Assembly: GCA_030149995.1 (NCBI GenBank)
Contig: JASLGV010000266.1
Location: 1 to 8,618, forward strand
Origin: Pedobacter sp.
GTDB taxonomy: Bacteria > Bacteroidota > Bacteroidia > Sphingobacteriales > Sphingobacteriaceae
DNA: 8,618 nucleotides
Direction of reading: 5' to 3'
The translations under genes were made by a program, and so were the position numbers. The notes below the pieces were generated by a model. That model ran no database searches. It saw only the letters and a program-made list of their open reading frames with translations, and was not told where the DNA came from. Below are positions 1 through 5,860 of the stretch, in pieces. Position 1 is the stretch's first letter. The number at the start of each line of letters is the position of its first letter.

Positions 1-222
<222 letters not shown>

Positions 223-244
223 TTAAGTTAAAAACTGTTGAATA

Positions 245-288
245 TGAAAAACAAAGCTGATGCTGTTCTGCGTAGAAATTAGCATAGC
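245..288 (-). terminator. Intrinsic terminator-like hairpin in the metY leader (candidate attenuator)
   Basis: On the minus strand, GCTATGCT (288-281) pairs with AGCATCAGC (264-256) with one bulged base. An inner TTCT/AGAA stem (277-274 with 269-266) closes a four-base loop. The hairpin is followed directly by TTTGTTTTTC (255-246). This is the shape of a Rho-independent terminator, and it lies 35 bases before the metY start codon on the same strand. Its position inside the leader, after the riboswitch and the leader ORF, makes it a candidate conditional terminator. The stem is short and not GC-rich, so strength is uncertain. By eye I found no strong antiterminator partner. Confidence 0.55.
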
Positions 289-350
289 GTGATTGAACGT
301 ACCTTAGTTAAAAGGCCTTCCGGATTGAAAAAGTACAAAAAGGAAGATTT

Positions 351-488
351 TTAAAATAACCGTATGCAGCAGCACATACAGCAAAGTGCAGTTACACGGC
401 AACAGATTGCCAGCAGGTTATTTACAGATAGAGACCTGTTTTGCAGATCGGGCTCGATTAGCGAAAGAAGATTCAATGTTGTTTTCAT
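351..488 (-). CDS. Cysteine-rich leader peptide ORF (45 codons) between the SAM riboswitch and metY
   Basis: The ORF runs from an ATG at 488 to a TAA at 351-353 and encodes 45 residues beginning MKTTLNLLSLIEPDLQNRS. The last 17 residues, CCRVTALCCMCCCIRLF, contain seven cysteines, at positions 29, 30, 36, 37, 39, 40 and 41. There is no signal peptide or recognisable metal-binding fold. The ATG follows an A-rich stretch (TAAATTAAAACTG), which suits Bacteroidota initiation, and starts nine bases after the end of riboswitch P1. The same frame is open upstream through the aptamer to a TTG at 608, but translating that would destroy the riboswitch, so I chose the internal ATG. Its position suggests a regulatory leader peptide whose Cys codons sense charged tRNA-Cys, as known for cysteine attenuation ORFs in mycobacteria. 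That role is inference. A spurious ORF is possible, but the Cys clustering and the context argue against it. Confidence 0.6.
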   Translation of the reverse strand: MKTTLNLLSLIEPDLQNRSLSVNNLLAICCRVTALCCMCCCIRLF

Positions 489-496
489 CAGTTTTA

Positions 497-605
497 ATTT
501 ATATTTCCAGTATACACCCTGTAAACTGGTCAGGAATTGGCACCTTCTCTTTCTGAGGGTTGCCAGTGGGTCAATGAGCCTGTCTCTCGCCACTTCTTTA
601 TAAAT
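497..605 (-). promoter_or_regulatory. SAM-I (S-box) riboswitch upstream of metY
   Basis: All main parts of an S-box aptamer are visible on the minus strand. P1 is ATTTATA (605-599) with TATAAAT (503-497). P2 is AGTGG/CCACT with a kink-turn-like ATTGA and a GAG/CTC helix. Next come the GGCAACC junction, a short P3 (CTC/GAG) and the conserved AAGGTGCCAATTCC core. P4 is a 10-bp stem with one mismatch (529-520 with 516-507). The P2 loop CAGG (582-579) can pair with CCTG (534-531) in J3/4, the expected pseudoknot. SAM-I binds S-adenosylmethionine and normally turns down methionine genes when SAM is plentiful. No terminator directly follows P1; the nearest lies about 210 bases downstream, past the leader ORF. 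P1's 3' strand adjoins the leader ORF's initiation region, so translational control of that ORF is possible. Confidence 0.93.
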
Positions 606-657
606 CAAACCATATGCTGGATTGACTTTTATCCGAATGCTGCTCCGAATAATGTTT

Positions 658-688
658 CAAATATCAGTAATATTTTTTAATTGACAAA
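658..688 (-). promoter_or_regulatory. Bacteroidota-type promoter for the metY leader
   Basis: On the minus strand TTTG (688-685) is followed after 19 bases by GATATTTG (665-658), one mismatch from the TAnnTTTG -7 element of Bacteroidota sigma-A promoters. Transcription would begin near 650, about 45 bases before riboswitch P1, which is a sensible layout. The call rests on the motif only. Confidence 0.5.
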
Positions 689-778
689 ATTAAATTTTGT
701 ATAAAAAATATTTTTAGTGTTTACAGGCTAAAAAATGGCTTTTGAAATCATTTAACATAGATTTAATTTGCAAAATTT

Positions 779-786
779 TATGTTTG
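779..786 (+). promoter_or_regulatory. Candidate -7 element for the secreted-protein gene
   Basis: TATGTTTG matches TAnnTTTG exactly and lies 82 bases before the ATG at 869. No good TTTG box sits at the usual distance upstream: the nearest copies are at 767-770 (too close) and 741-744 (too far). The surrounding 689-868 stretch is very AT-rich, and I see no ORF or RNA in it. Confidence 0.3.
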
Positions 787-868
787 TAGTATATAAACCT
801 ATTAAAAACTTTTCTGCCAATTCTATATTTAGTTTTGAAAGAAGGAAAAACCTGATACCATCTTTAGC

Positions 869-1879
869 ATGAAACAAATTAAATTATCGCGAATACTTGC
901 CGTTGTTTTGATTCTGGTAAGTACCCAGGGCCGGGCACAGTTTGGAGGTTTAACAGGCGGATTGTTAAAAGCCAGTGCCTCACAAGGGGCTAAAATTTTG
1001 GGGGTAGACAAAATGTTTAAGCAACCACAGGCCATTACCACCAGTTTTGAGGATGTAAACCGTAAAGGCGAGCGTACGCCCGGGTTTATGGCGACGGAGA
1101 AATCACAGCCACTTTATTTGCTGCCAAAAGCAACAGAAGGCGGATATGTACTTTGCGAAGGCCTGTACGAGATGACCAATAAAAGCTATTGTCTTAAAGC
1201 AGGTACTTTTGCACCATCAAAGGGCGACGGTTATATGTATGCACCCATAGCAGGGCCTAAAGAAAAAATTGTAGTGGCCATTATTAAAAATGCCGAAAAA
1301 TATCCAGAAGTACCACAGCATGATATCCAGGCACTTTTATGGATCATTATTGCCAGAACCAAATTTGCCGATTACAACGGACCGGTAAAACTTACAGCGG
1401 TTAAATTATTAACGACTAAACAACTCACTGAACTGGAAGGGGGCGCATTGGGGATTTTACCGGTCGATGTCATGCAGAAAGCTAAAGATCAGCTGCCGGA
1501 TGGGGTTAAAGCTATTTTCGAGGCCGAAAACAACATCAGGCAACTCGTTTCTTCGGGCGATTATACGTATGCAGACCTGGAGAAATACGCCATTATTGCC
1601 GGCATGGCTCCGCCAAGAAGCGATGTGCCAAGCGGTATGTGGACTTTACATTCGGATGGTTATTACATTCGTTACCAACCGGAAGGTTATTCAAGAACCA
1701 AAGTACAGGTTTATGTTCCGAAAGAGTTAATTGCCGGATTAAAAGGAAAAAAACTTATTTATGATGCTGCGGGTGATATTGCCTGTCCGGCCAATACTGG
1801 TTCTCAAAGACTGGCACAAACCAACGAACCCATTGATCCGGATTACAATCAGAAACTCAGCATTCCGTGTACATTATAA
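869..1879 (+). CDS. Secreted protein of unknown function, conserved-looking Bacteroidota type
   Basis: The 336-residue product starts with a Sec signal peptide: KQIK, a hydrophobic stretch (residues 9-18), then TQGRA/QF with likely cleavage after Ala23. The mature part is therefore exported to the periplasm or beyond; no lipobox, membrane anchor or C-terminal sorting tail is visible. Recognisable blocks are SYCLKAG (106-112), APSKGDGYMYAPIAGP (115-130), PQHDIQALLWIIIART (149-164) and a C-terminal PSGMWTLHSDGYYIRY (254-269) followed by SRTKVQVYVP. The spacing of Cys108 and of Gln154 in QALLW resembles the Cys and Gln-x-A-I-W residues that form the internal thioester in TQXA/TED domains, but overall similarity is not evident and I would not assign that family. 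Other cysteines are 96, 306 and 334. The gene stands alone between the metY leader and a convergent PLP enzyme. Function is unknown. Confidence 0.85.
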   Translation: MKQIKLSRILAVVLILVSTQGRAQFGGLTGGLLKASASQGAKILGVDKMFKQPQAITTSFEDVNRKGERTPGFMATEKSQPLYLLPKATEGGYVLCEGLYEMTNKSYCLKAGTFAPSKGDGYMYAPIAGPKEKIVVAIIKNAEKYPEVPQHDIQALLWIIIARTKFADYNGPVKLTAVKLLTTKQLTELEGGALGILPVDVMQKAKDQLPDGVKAIFEAENNIRQLVSSGDYTYADLEKYAIIAGMAPPRSDVPSGMWTLHSDGYYIRYQPEGYSRTKVQVYVPKELIAGLKGKKLIYDAAGDIACPANTGSQRLAQTNEPIDPDYNQKLSIPCTL

Positions 1880-1924
1880 AAAATGTATTACCTTATATAT
1901 AGGTAGTCATTCTGATGAATCTAT

Positions 1925-1971
1925 AAAAAAAAATAGCTGCCTCATTGTATTTGCGGGCAGCTGTTTTTTTT
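1925..1971. terminator. Bidirectional intrinsic terminator between convergent genes
   Basis: AGCTGCC (1935-1941) pairs perfectly with GGCAGCT (1956-1962). An A-run (1925-1933) flanks the stem on the left and eight Ts (1964-1971) on the right, so the element reads as a terminator in both directions. It lies 45 bases after the secreted-protein gene and just after the stop of the convergent PLP enzyme, and probably serves both. Confidence 0.85.
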
Positions 1972-1981
1972 ATTGATTTAT

Positions 1982-3097
1982 TTAAGCCAGTGCTTGTTCA
2001 ATATCTGCAATCAGATCATCTATATGCTCCAGACCAACAGAAACCCGAAGAAGCGTTTTAGGCGTTTTACTGTCGGGACCTTCTACGGAATACCGGTGCT
2101 CAATTAAACTTTCTACACCGCCCAAACTGGTGGCCTGGGCAAATAAAACTACCCGGTTTACGACTTTTTTAGCCGTTTCTGCATCTCCTTTAACCAGAAA
2201 CGAAAGCATGCCGCCAAAATCTTTCATTTGTTTACGGGCAATTTCGTGTTGCGGATGACTTTCAAGGCCCGGATAATAAACAGCTTCCACTTTAGGATGT
2301 GCTTCGAGATACTGAGCCATTTTCAAACCGTTTTCACTGTGCCCCCGCATGCGGTAAGCAAGTGTTTTAAGGCTTCTGGTTAATAAGAAACAATCAAACG
2401 GTGCAGGTACGGCTCCGCCGGTTTCCTGAATATTTTTAACAGAAGTCCAGAACTCATCCTGGCGAGCAGTAATTAATATGCCTCCCAATACATCACTATG
2501 GCCACCTATATACTTGGTATTGCTGTGCATAACAATATCGGCGCCCAATACAATCGGGTTTTGCAAAATAGGCGAAGCAAAGGTACTGTCGCAAACCAGC
2601 GTTAACTGGTGTGCCCTGGCGATCGCAGCAATGGCTTCAATATCGGTTACTTTTAGCAAAGGATTGGAAGGGGTTTCAATCCAGATCAAACGGGTTTCTG
2701 GTTTTATGGCGGCTGTAATCAGATTTAAATCTGTCTGATCCACAAAATCAAAAGCCAGCACTTCATTAAAAATGGTTAAAAGCTGTTTTTTTAAGCCCCA
2801 GTACATATCATCAGGTGCAATAATGTGGCTGCCGGGTTTCAAAGCCTGAAAAACAGCCATGCCAGCGGTGTTGCCGGAAGCAAAGGCTGCAGCATCGGCT
2901 CCCTGTTCAAGCTTTGCCAATGTATTTTCGAGTGCAGAACGGTTTGGATTGCTTACTCTGGTATACATGTGTCCACCTGGGTAGGCACCTTCCGCATCGC
3001 GAAAAAAGGTAGTAGATAAACTAACAGGAGGGGTTACATCTCCGGTACTGGCTTTGACCAGATTAGAAGCGTGAATGGCAAGGGTTTCGGCTTTCAT
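1982..3097 (-). CDS. Cystathionine gamma-synthase/gamma-lyase family PLP enzyme
   Basis: The 371-residue protein is full length for the Cys/Met-metabolism PLP family (about 370-400). Visible landmarks are YTR at 45-47 (phosphate binding from the partner subunit), ASGNTAG at 73-79, Asp170 in LVCDSTFASP (contacts the pyridine nitrogen), and the PLP lysine Lys195 in HSNTKYIGGHSD. Family members act in transsulfuration: forming cystathionine from activated homoserine and cysteine, or splitting cystathionine or homocysteine. Sequence inspection alone does not separate synthase from lyase. Two blocks deviate from the common pattern: NPNR where NPT is usual (50-53), and MYWGLKK where YgGT is usual (98-104). 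These may mark a subgroup. The ATG at 3097 follows a short leader without a riboswitch, unlike metY. The gene is divergent from the lipocalin-like gene and ends at a shared terminator. I saw no clear promoter in the 121-bp gap. Confidence 0.9.
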   Translation of the reverse strand: MKAETLAIHASNLVKASTGDVTPPVSLSTTFFRDAEGAYPGGHMYTRVSNPNRSALENTLAKLEQGADAAAFASGNTAGMAVFQALKPGSHIIAPDDMYWGLKKQLLTIFNEVLAFDFVDQTDLNLITAAIKPETRLIWIETPSNPLLKVTDIEAIAAIARAHQLTLVCDSTFASPILQNPIVLGADIVMHSNTKYIGGHSDVLGGILITARQDEFWTSVKNIQETGGAVPAPFDCFLLTRSLKTLAYRMRGHSENGLKMAQYLEAHPKVEAVYYPGLESHPQHEIARKQMKDFGGMLSFLVKGDAETAKKVVNRVVLFAQATSLGGVESLIEHRYSVEGPDSKTPKTLLRVSVGLEHIDDLIADIEQALA

Positions 3098-3165
3098 ACT
3101 GTCTGAAATTTATGGATTGATTTGAGTCTGCAATTTAACAAAATGATGGTAAATTTTGTCTAAAG

Positions 3166-3197
3166 TTTGTTTTGGCAGGATTTATGTGTTTAGTTTG
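3166..3197 (+). promoter_or_regulatory. Candidate promoter for the lipocalin-like lipoprotein
   Basis: TTTG (3166-3169) is followed after 20 bases by TTAGTTTG (3190-3197), one mismatch from TAnnTTTG. This would give a leader of roughly 15 bases before the ATG at 3219. It also overlaps the upstream in-frame extension of the gene, which supports the shorter start. Confidence 0.35.
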
Positions 3198-3218
3198 AGG
3201 AAAATTAAAATAAACAAC

Positions 3219-3713
3219 ATGAAAAGATTATTTATAGCTATTGCAATAGCATGTTCTACATTGGTTATGTTACAAAGTTGTAACACTGCAAAAAGGGTAA
3301 CAGCAGGTGTAACTGGCAGTAGAGGTACAGTTGTGCGCGATTGGGTGGTCACAAATGTCTCTTTAGAAGGTTTGCCCGACGGAGCCGTACAAGGGCTGTT
3401 TGGTGAAAAATCGTATAAGTGTTTTCAGGGCAGTACCTGGCATTTAACCAACAGCGGCAATGGTTCTTATACCTTACCAGCTTCGAGCAATTGTGGAGCC
3501 GTAATGCAAACCATCTTCTGGTCGGCAGAACCTAAACAACAAACTTTTCAGTTTAAAAAAATATACGAAGGTGATAAAGCTAAAAATGTGAACGAAGGAT
3601 ATCGCCTGGTGTTAACAGATTTATCAAGCACCAACATGGTTTTAAAATCGCCAATTGAATTTGGAGGTAAAACAGCCAACATCATTTTAACCTTTGCTCC
3701 GGCAGGAAATTAG
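3219..3713 (+). CDS. Lipocalin-like lipoprotein
   Basis: The product is 164 residues from the ATG at 3219. It begins MKRLFIAIAIACSTLVML and has a lipobox LQSC with the acylated cysteine at 21, so it should be a membrane-anchored lipoprotein. Residues after Cys21 (NTAKR) are not acidic, which argues against the acidic surface-export signal known in Bacteroidota lipoproteins and favours a periplasm-facing protein; this is inference. The mature part looks like a small beta barrel with the blocks RDWVVTNVSLEGLP, FGEKSYKCFQGSTWHLTNSGNGSYTL and GYRLVLTDLSSTNMVLK, resembling Bacteroidota lipocalin-like domain proteins. Cys68 and Cys92 could form a disulfide. The ligand is unknown. An in-frame extension to a TTG at 3156 would add 21 residues that bury the signal peptide, so the ATG is preferred. 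A strong terminator follows, making this a single-gene unit. Confidence 0.85.
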   Translation: MKRLFIAIAIACSTLVMLQSCNTAKRVTAGVTGSRGTVVRDWVVTNVSLEGLPDGAVQGLFGEKSYKCFQGSTWHLTNSGNGSYTLPASSNCGAVMQTIFWSAEPKQQTFQFKKIYEGDKAKNVNEGYRLVLTDLSSTNMVLKSPIEFGGKTANIILTFAPAGN

Positions 3714-3729
3714 AAATTGCAACTCTTGT

Positions 3730-3761
3730 AAAAAGGCACCGTTTTTAAGCGGTGCCTTTTT
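3730..3761 (+). terminator. Strong intrinsic terminator after the lipoprotein gene
   Basis: AAAAAGGCACCG (3730-3741) pairs perfectly with CGGTGCCTTTTT (3750-3761) around an eight-base loop, giving a 12-bp stem ending in a T-run. It is symmetric enough to work in both directions, but there is no gene on the other side that needs it. Confidence 0.9.
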
Positions 3762-3818
3762 AATTTAGGGGTTATGATATTTATAAATGCATATTAAAGG
3801 GATATAAACAGGGTCAGA

Positions 3819-3832
3819 ATCATATTTATGAT
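3819..3832. repeat. Short inverted repeat upstream of the mqnE promoter
   Basis: ATCATA-TT-TATGAT forms a 6+6 base dyad 22 bases before the -33 box of mqnE. It could be an operator half-site pair, but AT-rich dyads of this size occur by chance and no regulator is known from the window. Confidence 0.25.
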
Positions 3833-3853
3833 CGTTTGTTACAAGAAAATGAT

Positions 3854-3882
3854 TTTGAAATCGGCTCATTATTGTATTTTTG
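3854..3882 (+). promoter_or_regulatory. Bacteroidota-type promoter for mqnE
   Basis: TTTG (3854-3857) is followed after 17 bases by TATTTTTG (3875-3882), an exact TAnnTTTG match. The start site would be near 3889, leaving a leader of about ten bases before the ATG at 3900. The bases before the ATG (AAATCAGGA) offer no properly spaced Shine-Dalgarno sequence. Confidence 0.55.
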
Positions 3883-3899
3883 CTTAAAATAAATCAGGA

Positions 3900-5093
3900 A
3901 TGAATACAACTGAACAGGTTGAAAAAATATTAGCTGATACTCAATTATCAACTCAACTACAAAACATAGCACATAAAGTTCTTCATGGAGAACGGATTAC
4001 CTTTGATGAGGGTGTATACCTTTATGAACATGCAGAACTGGGCTATCTTGGCGTTTTAGCCAATTTTATACGGGAGAAAAAACACGGTGATAAAACTTAT
4101 TTCAACCGTAACTTCCACCTGGAACCCACCAATTTATGCGTGTACGATTGTAAGTTCTGTTCTTACTCACGCCTTATTAAGCAACGGGAAGAGGGCTGGG
4201 CTTTAACCATGGAGGAAATGCTCAACATCGTTAAAAAATACGATGCAGAGCCGGTAACGGAAGTACATATTGTAGGTGGCGTATTACCTCAGTACGATAT
4301 GGAGTTTTATACGAACTTATTTAGTTCCATTAAAGCGCATCGTCCGGAATTACATGTTAAAGCCCTTACACCAGTAGAATACCATTACATCTTTAAGAAA
4401 GCCAAGGTTGATTACGCAACGGGCATGAAACGCATGAAAGAGGCAGGACTGGAGTCTATGCCTGGCGGTGGTGCCGAAATTTTTCATCCGGAAATACGCG
4501 AACAGATTGCTAAAGATAAATGTACGGGCGAACAGTGGCTGGCTATACACGAAGAATGGCATAAATTAGGCATGCGAAGCAATGCAACCATGCTTTATGG
4601 CCATATTGAGCAGTTCTGGCACCGCGTAGACCACATGGATAAGTTGCGTAACTTACAGGATCAGACAGGTGGCTTCCAGACCTTTATTCCACTTAAATTC
4701 AGAAATCAGCACAACCAAATGTCTAATGTAGCCGAATCGTCGGTTATTGAAGATTTACGTAACTACGCCATTGCACGTATTTACCTGGATAATTTTGATC
4801 ACATTAAAGCTTACTGGGCCATGATTAGCCGGGAAACAGCACAGTTTTCGCTCAATTATGGTGTAGACGATATTGATGGTACTTTAGATGATACCACTAA
4901 AATTTACTCCATGGCAGGTGCTGAAGAGCAAAATCCGGCCATGAGTACACGCGAGCTGGTAAACCTGATTAAACAGGTGGGGCGCCAGGCAATTGAACGC
5001 GATACTCTATATAATGTGATAACAGATTTTGAAAATGTGGTTTTTGAAGAAGAAAAAAAGCCTCAGTATTATAAATTACCTGTGGTAAATTAA
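3900..5093 (+). CDS. mqnE: Aminofutalosine synthase (radical SAM, menaquinone pathway)
   Basis: The 397-residue protein has the radical SAM cluster motif CVYDCKFC (Cys80, Cys84, Cys87) inside EPTNLCVYDCKFCSYSR, followed by TEVHIVGGVLP and the block SMPGGGAEIFHPEIR (186-200). The later segments SNATMLYGHIE and GGFQTFIPLKFRN are typical of MqnE and separate it from the related cyclase MqnC. MqnE joins a SAM-derived adenosyl radical to 3-[(1-carboxyvinyl)oxy]benzoate to form 6-amino-6-deoxyfutalosine, with loss of CO2, in the cytoplasm. The substrate is made by MqnA, encoded two genes downstream on the same strand. Length is normal and the start ATG is supported by the promoter just upstream. 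The gap to the next gene is 90 bases with no clear terminator, so one transcript is plausible. Confidence 0.95.
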   Translation: MNTTEQVEKILADTQLSTQLQNIAHKVLHGERITFDEGVYLYEHAELGYLGVLANFIREKKHGDKTYFNRNFHLEPTNLCVYDCKFCSYSRLIKQREEGWALTMEEMLNIVKKYDAEPVTEVHIVGGVLPQYDMEFYTNLFSSIKAHRPELHVKALTPVEYHYIFKKAKVDYATGMKRMKEAGLESMPGGGAEIFHPEIREQIAKDKCTGEQWLAIHEEWHKLGMRSNATMLYGHIEQFWHRVDHMDKLRNLQDQTGGFQTFIPLKFRNQHNQMSNVAESSVIEDLRNYAIARIYLDNFDHIKAYWAMISRETAQFSLNYGVDDIDGTLDDTTKIYSMAGAEEQNPAMSTRELVNLIKQVGRQAIERDTLYNVITDFENVVFEEEKKPQYYKLPVVN

Positions 5094-5183
5094 GCAGGCA
5101 GCAGATCTGATTCAACCCGACTAGGAGAAATATATCCTTTCGTTAACTTTTATTTTTTAAACGGAAATACCCAATCGTACCTT

Positions 5184-5810
5184 ATGGCAAAAGAAATATA
5201 CATCATCCGACACGGCGAAACAGAACTTAACAAACAAGGCATTGTACAGGGAAGAGGCATTAATTCTGACCTGAACGAGACAGGCAGGGCCCAGGCAGAA
5301 GCTTTTTATCAGCTATACAAAAATGTACCTTTTGATAAAATCTATACTTCTACCTTAAAGCGTACGCACCAAACCATTCAAAAGTTTATAGATTCCGGTT
5401 TACCCTGGGAACAATTATCAGGACTCGACGAGCTGGCCTGGGGAATATGGGAAGGAAAACCGAATGATGAAGCTGCACGCGAGGCTTTCAGAAACATGCT
5501 GCATGCCTGGGAAACCGGTAATTTTACCGCACATTTTGAAGGCGGCGAAAGTGTGCAGGATGTGTACGAACGCTTAAAAGAGCCCATGCAGATCCTGGCT
5601 GGGAGACCGGAAGAAAAAACGATCCTGCTTTGTATGCACGGACGCGCCATGCGGGTGTTTTTATGCCTGCTTACAGGACGCCCGTTAAATGAAATGACCG
5701 AATTTCCGCATCAGAATACAGTTTTATATAAAATGGGCTACGAAAACGGCGAGTTCAGCATCCTGGAGTTTAGCAATGTTAAACACCTTGATTTTTTACA
5801 GAATACTTAA
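5184..5810 (+). CDS. Histidine phosphatase family protein (phosphoglycerate-mutase-like)
   Basis: The 208-residue protein carries the full catalytic set of the family. IIRHGETELN holds the phospho-accepting His10 with Arg9. Arg60 lies in STLKR. Glu83 in LDELAWGIWEG is the likely general acid. His152 in LLCMHGRAMR is the second pocket histidine. The family includes phosphoglycerate mutases, alpha-ribazole phosphatase and broad phosphatases; the sequence does not identify the substrate. There is no signal peptide, so the protein is cytoplasmic. The gene sits between mqnE and mqnA, 90 bases after the first and 50 before the second, on the same strand. None of the known futalosine steps needs a phosphatase of this family, so it may be a passenger or have an accessory role. 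Confidence 0.9.
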   Translation: MAKEIYIIRHGETELNKQGIVQGRGINSDLNETGRAQAEAFYQLYKNVPFDKIYTSTLKRTHQTIQKFIDSGLPWEQLSGLDELAWGIWEGKPNDEAAREAFRNMLHAWETGNFTAHFEGGESVQDVYERLKEPMQILAGRPEEKTILLCMHGRAMRVFLCLLTGRPLNEMTEFPHQNTVLYKMGYENGEFSILEFSNVKHLDFLQNT

Positions 5811-5815
5811 GACTT

Positions 5816-5849
5816 GCTTTTATCCGGAATATGCAAAACGCATAAAAGC
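5816..5849 (+). other. Stem-loop just before the mqnA start
   Basis: GCTTTTAT (5816-5823) pairs with ATAAAAGC (5842-5849). An alternative inner stem ATGC/GCAT around AAAAC overlaps it. The structure lies between two same-strand genes and 11 bases before the TTG start, and no T-run follows it, so it is not a usual terminator. It could affect translation or RNA stability of mqnA. Confidence 0.35.
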
Positions 5850-5860
5850 CAGGTTATAAA

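Noticed and set aside
364..603. Plus-strand reading frame of 79 codons opposite the metY leader
   Set aside because: It is the antisense of the riboswitch and leader ORF, with no family resemblance and no promoter seen.
351..608. An 85-codon minus-strand reading frame covering the riboswitch and the leader peptide
   Set aside because: It needs a TTG start inside P1 and would have ribosomes unfold a well-formed SAM-I aptamer. The internal ATG at 488 has an A-rich upstream region and gives a compact leader ORF.
1761..1976. Plus-strand 71-codon frame over the end of the secreted-protein gene
   Set aside because: It overlaps the real gene in another frame and runs into the bidirectional terminator.
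3156..3218. N-terminal extension of the lipocalin-like lipoprotein
   Set aside because: It starts at a TTG, overlaps the likely promoter and would place 21 polar residues ahead of a normal lipoprotein signal peptide.
3900..5093. Annotation as MqnC, biotin synthase or ThiH
   Set aside because: The GGGAEIFHPEIR block, the GGFQTFIPLKFRN segment and the neighbouring mqnA fit aminofutalosine synthase better.
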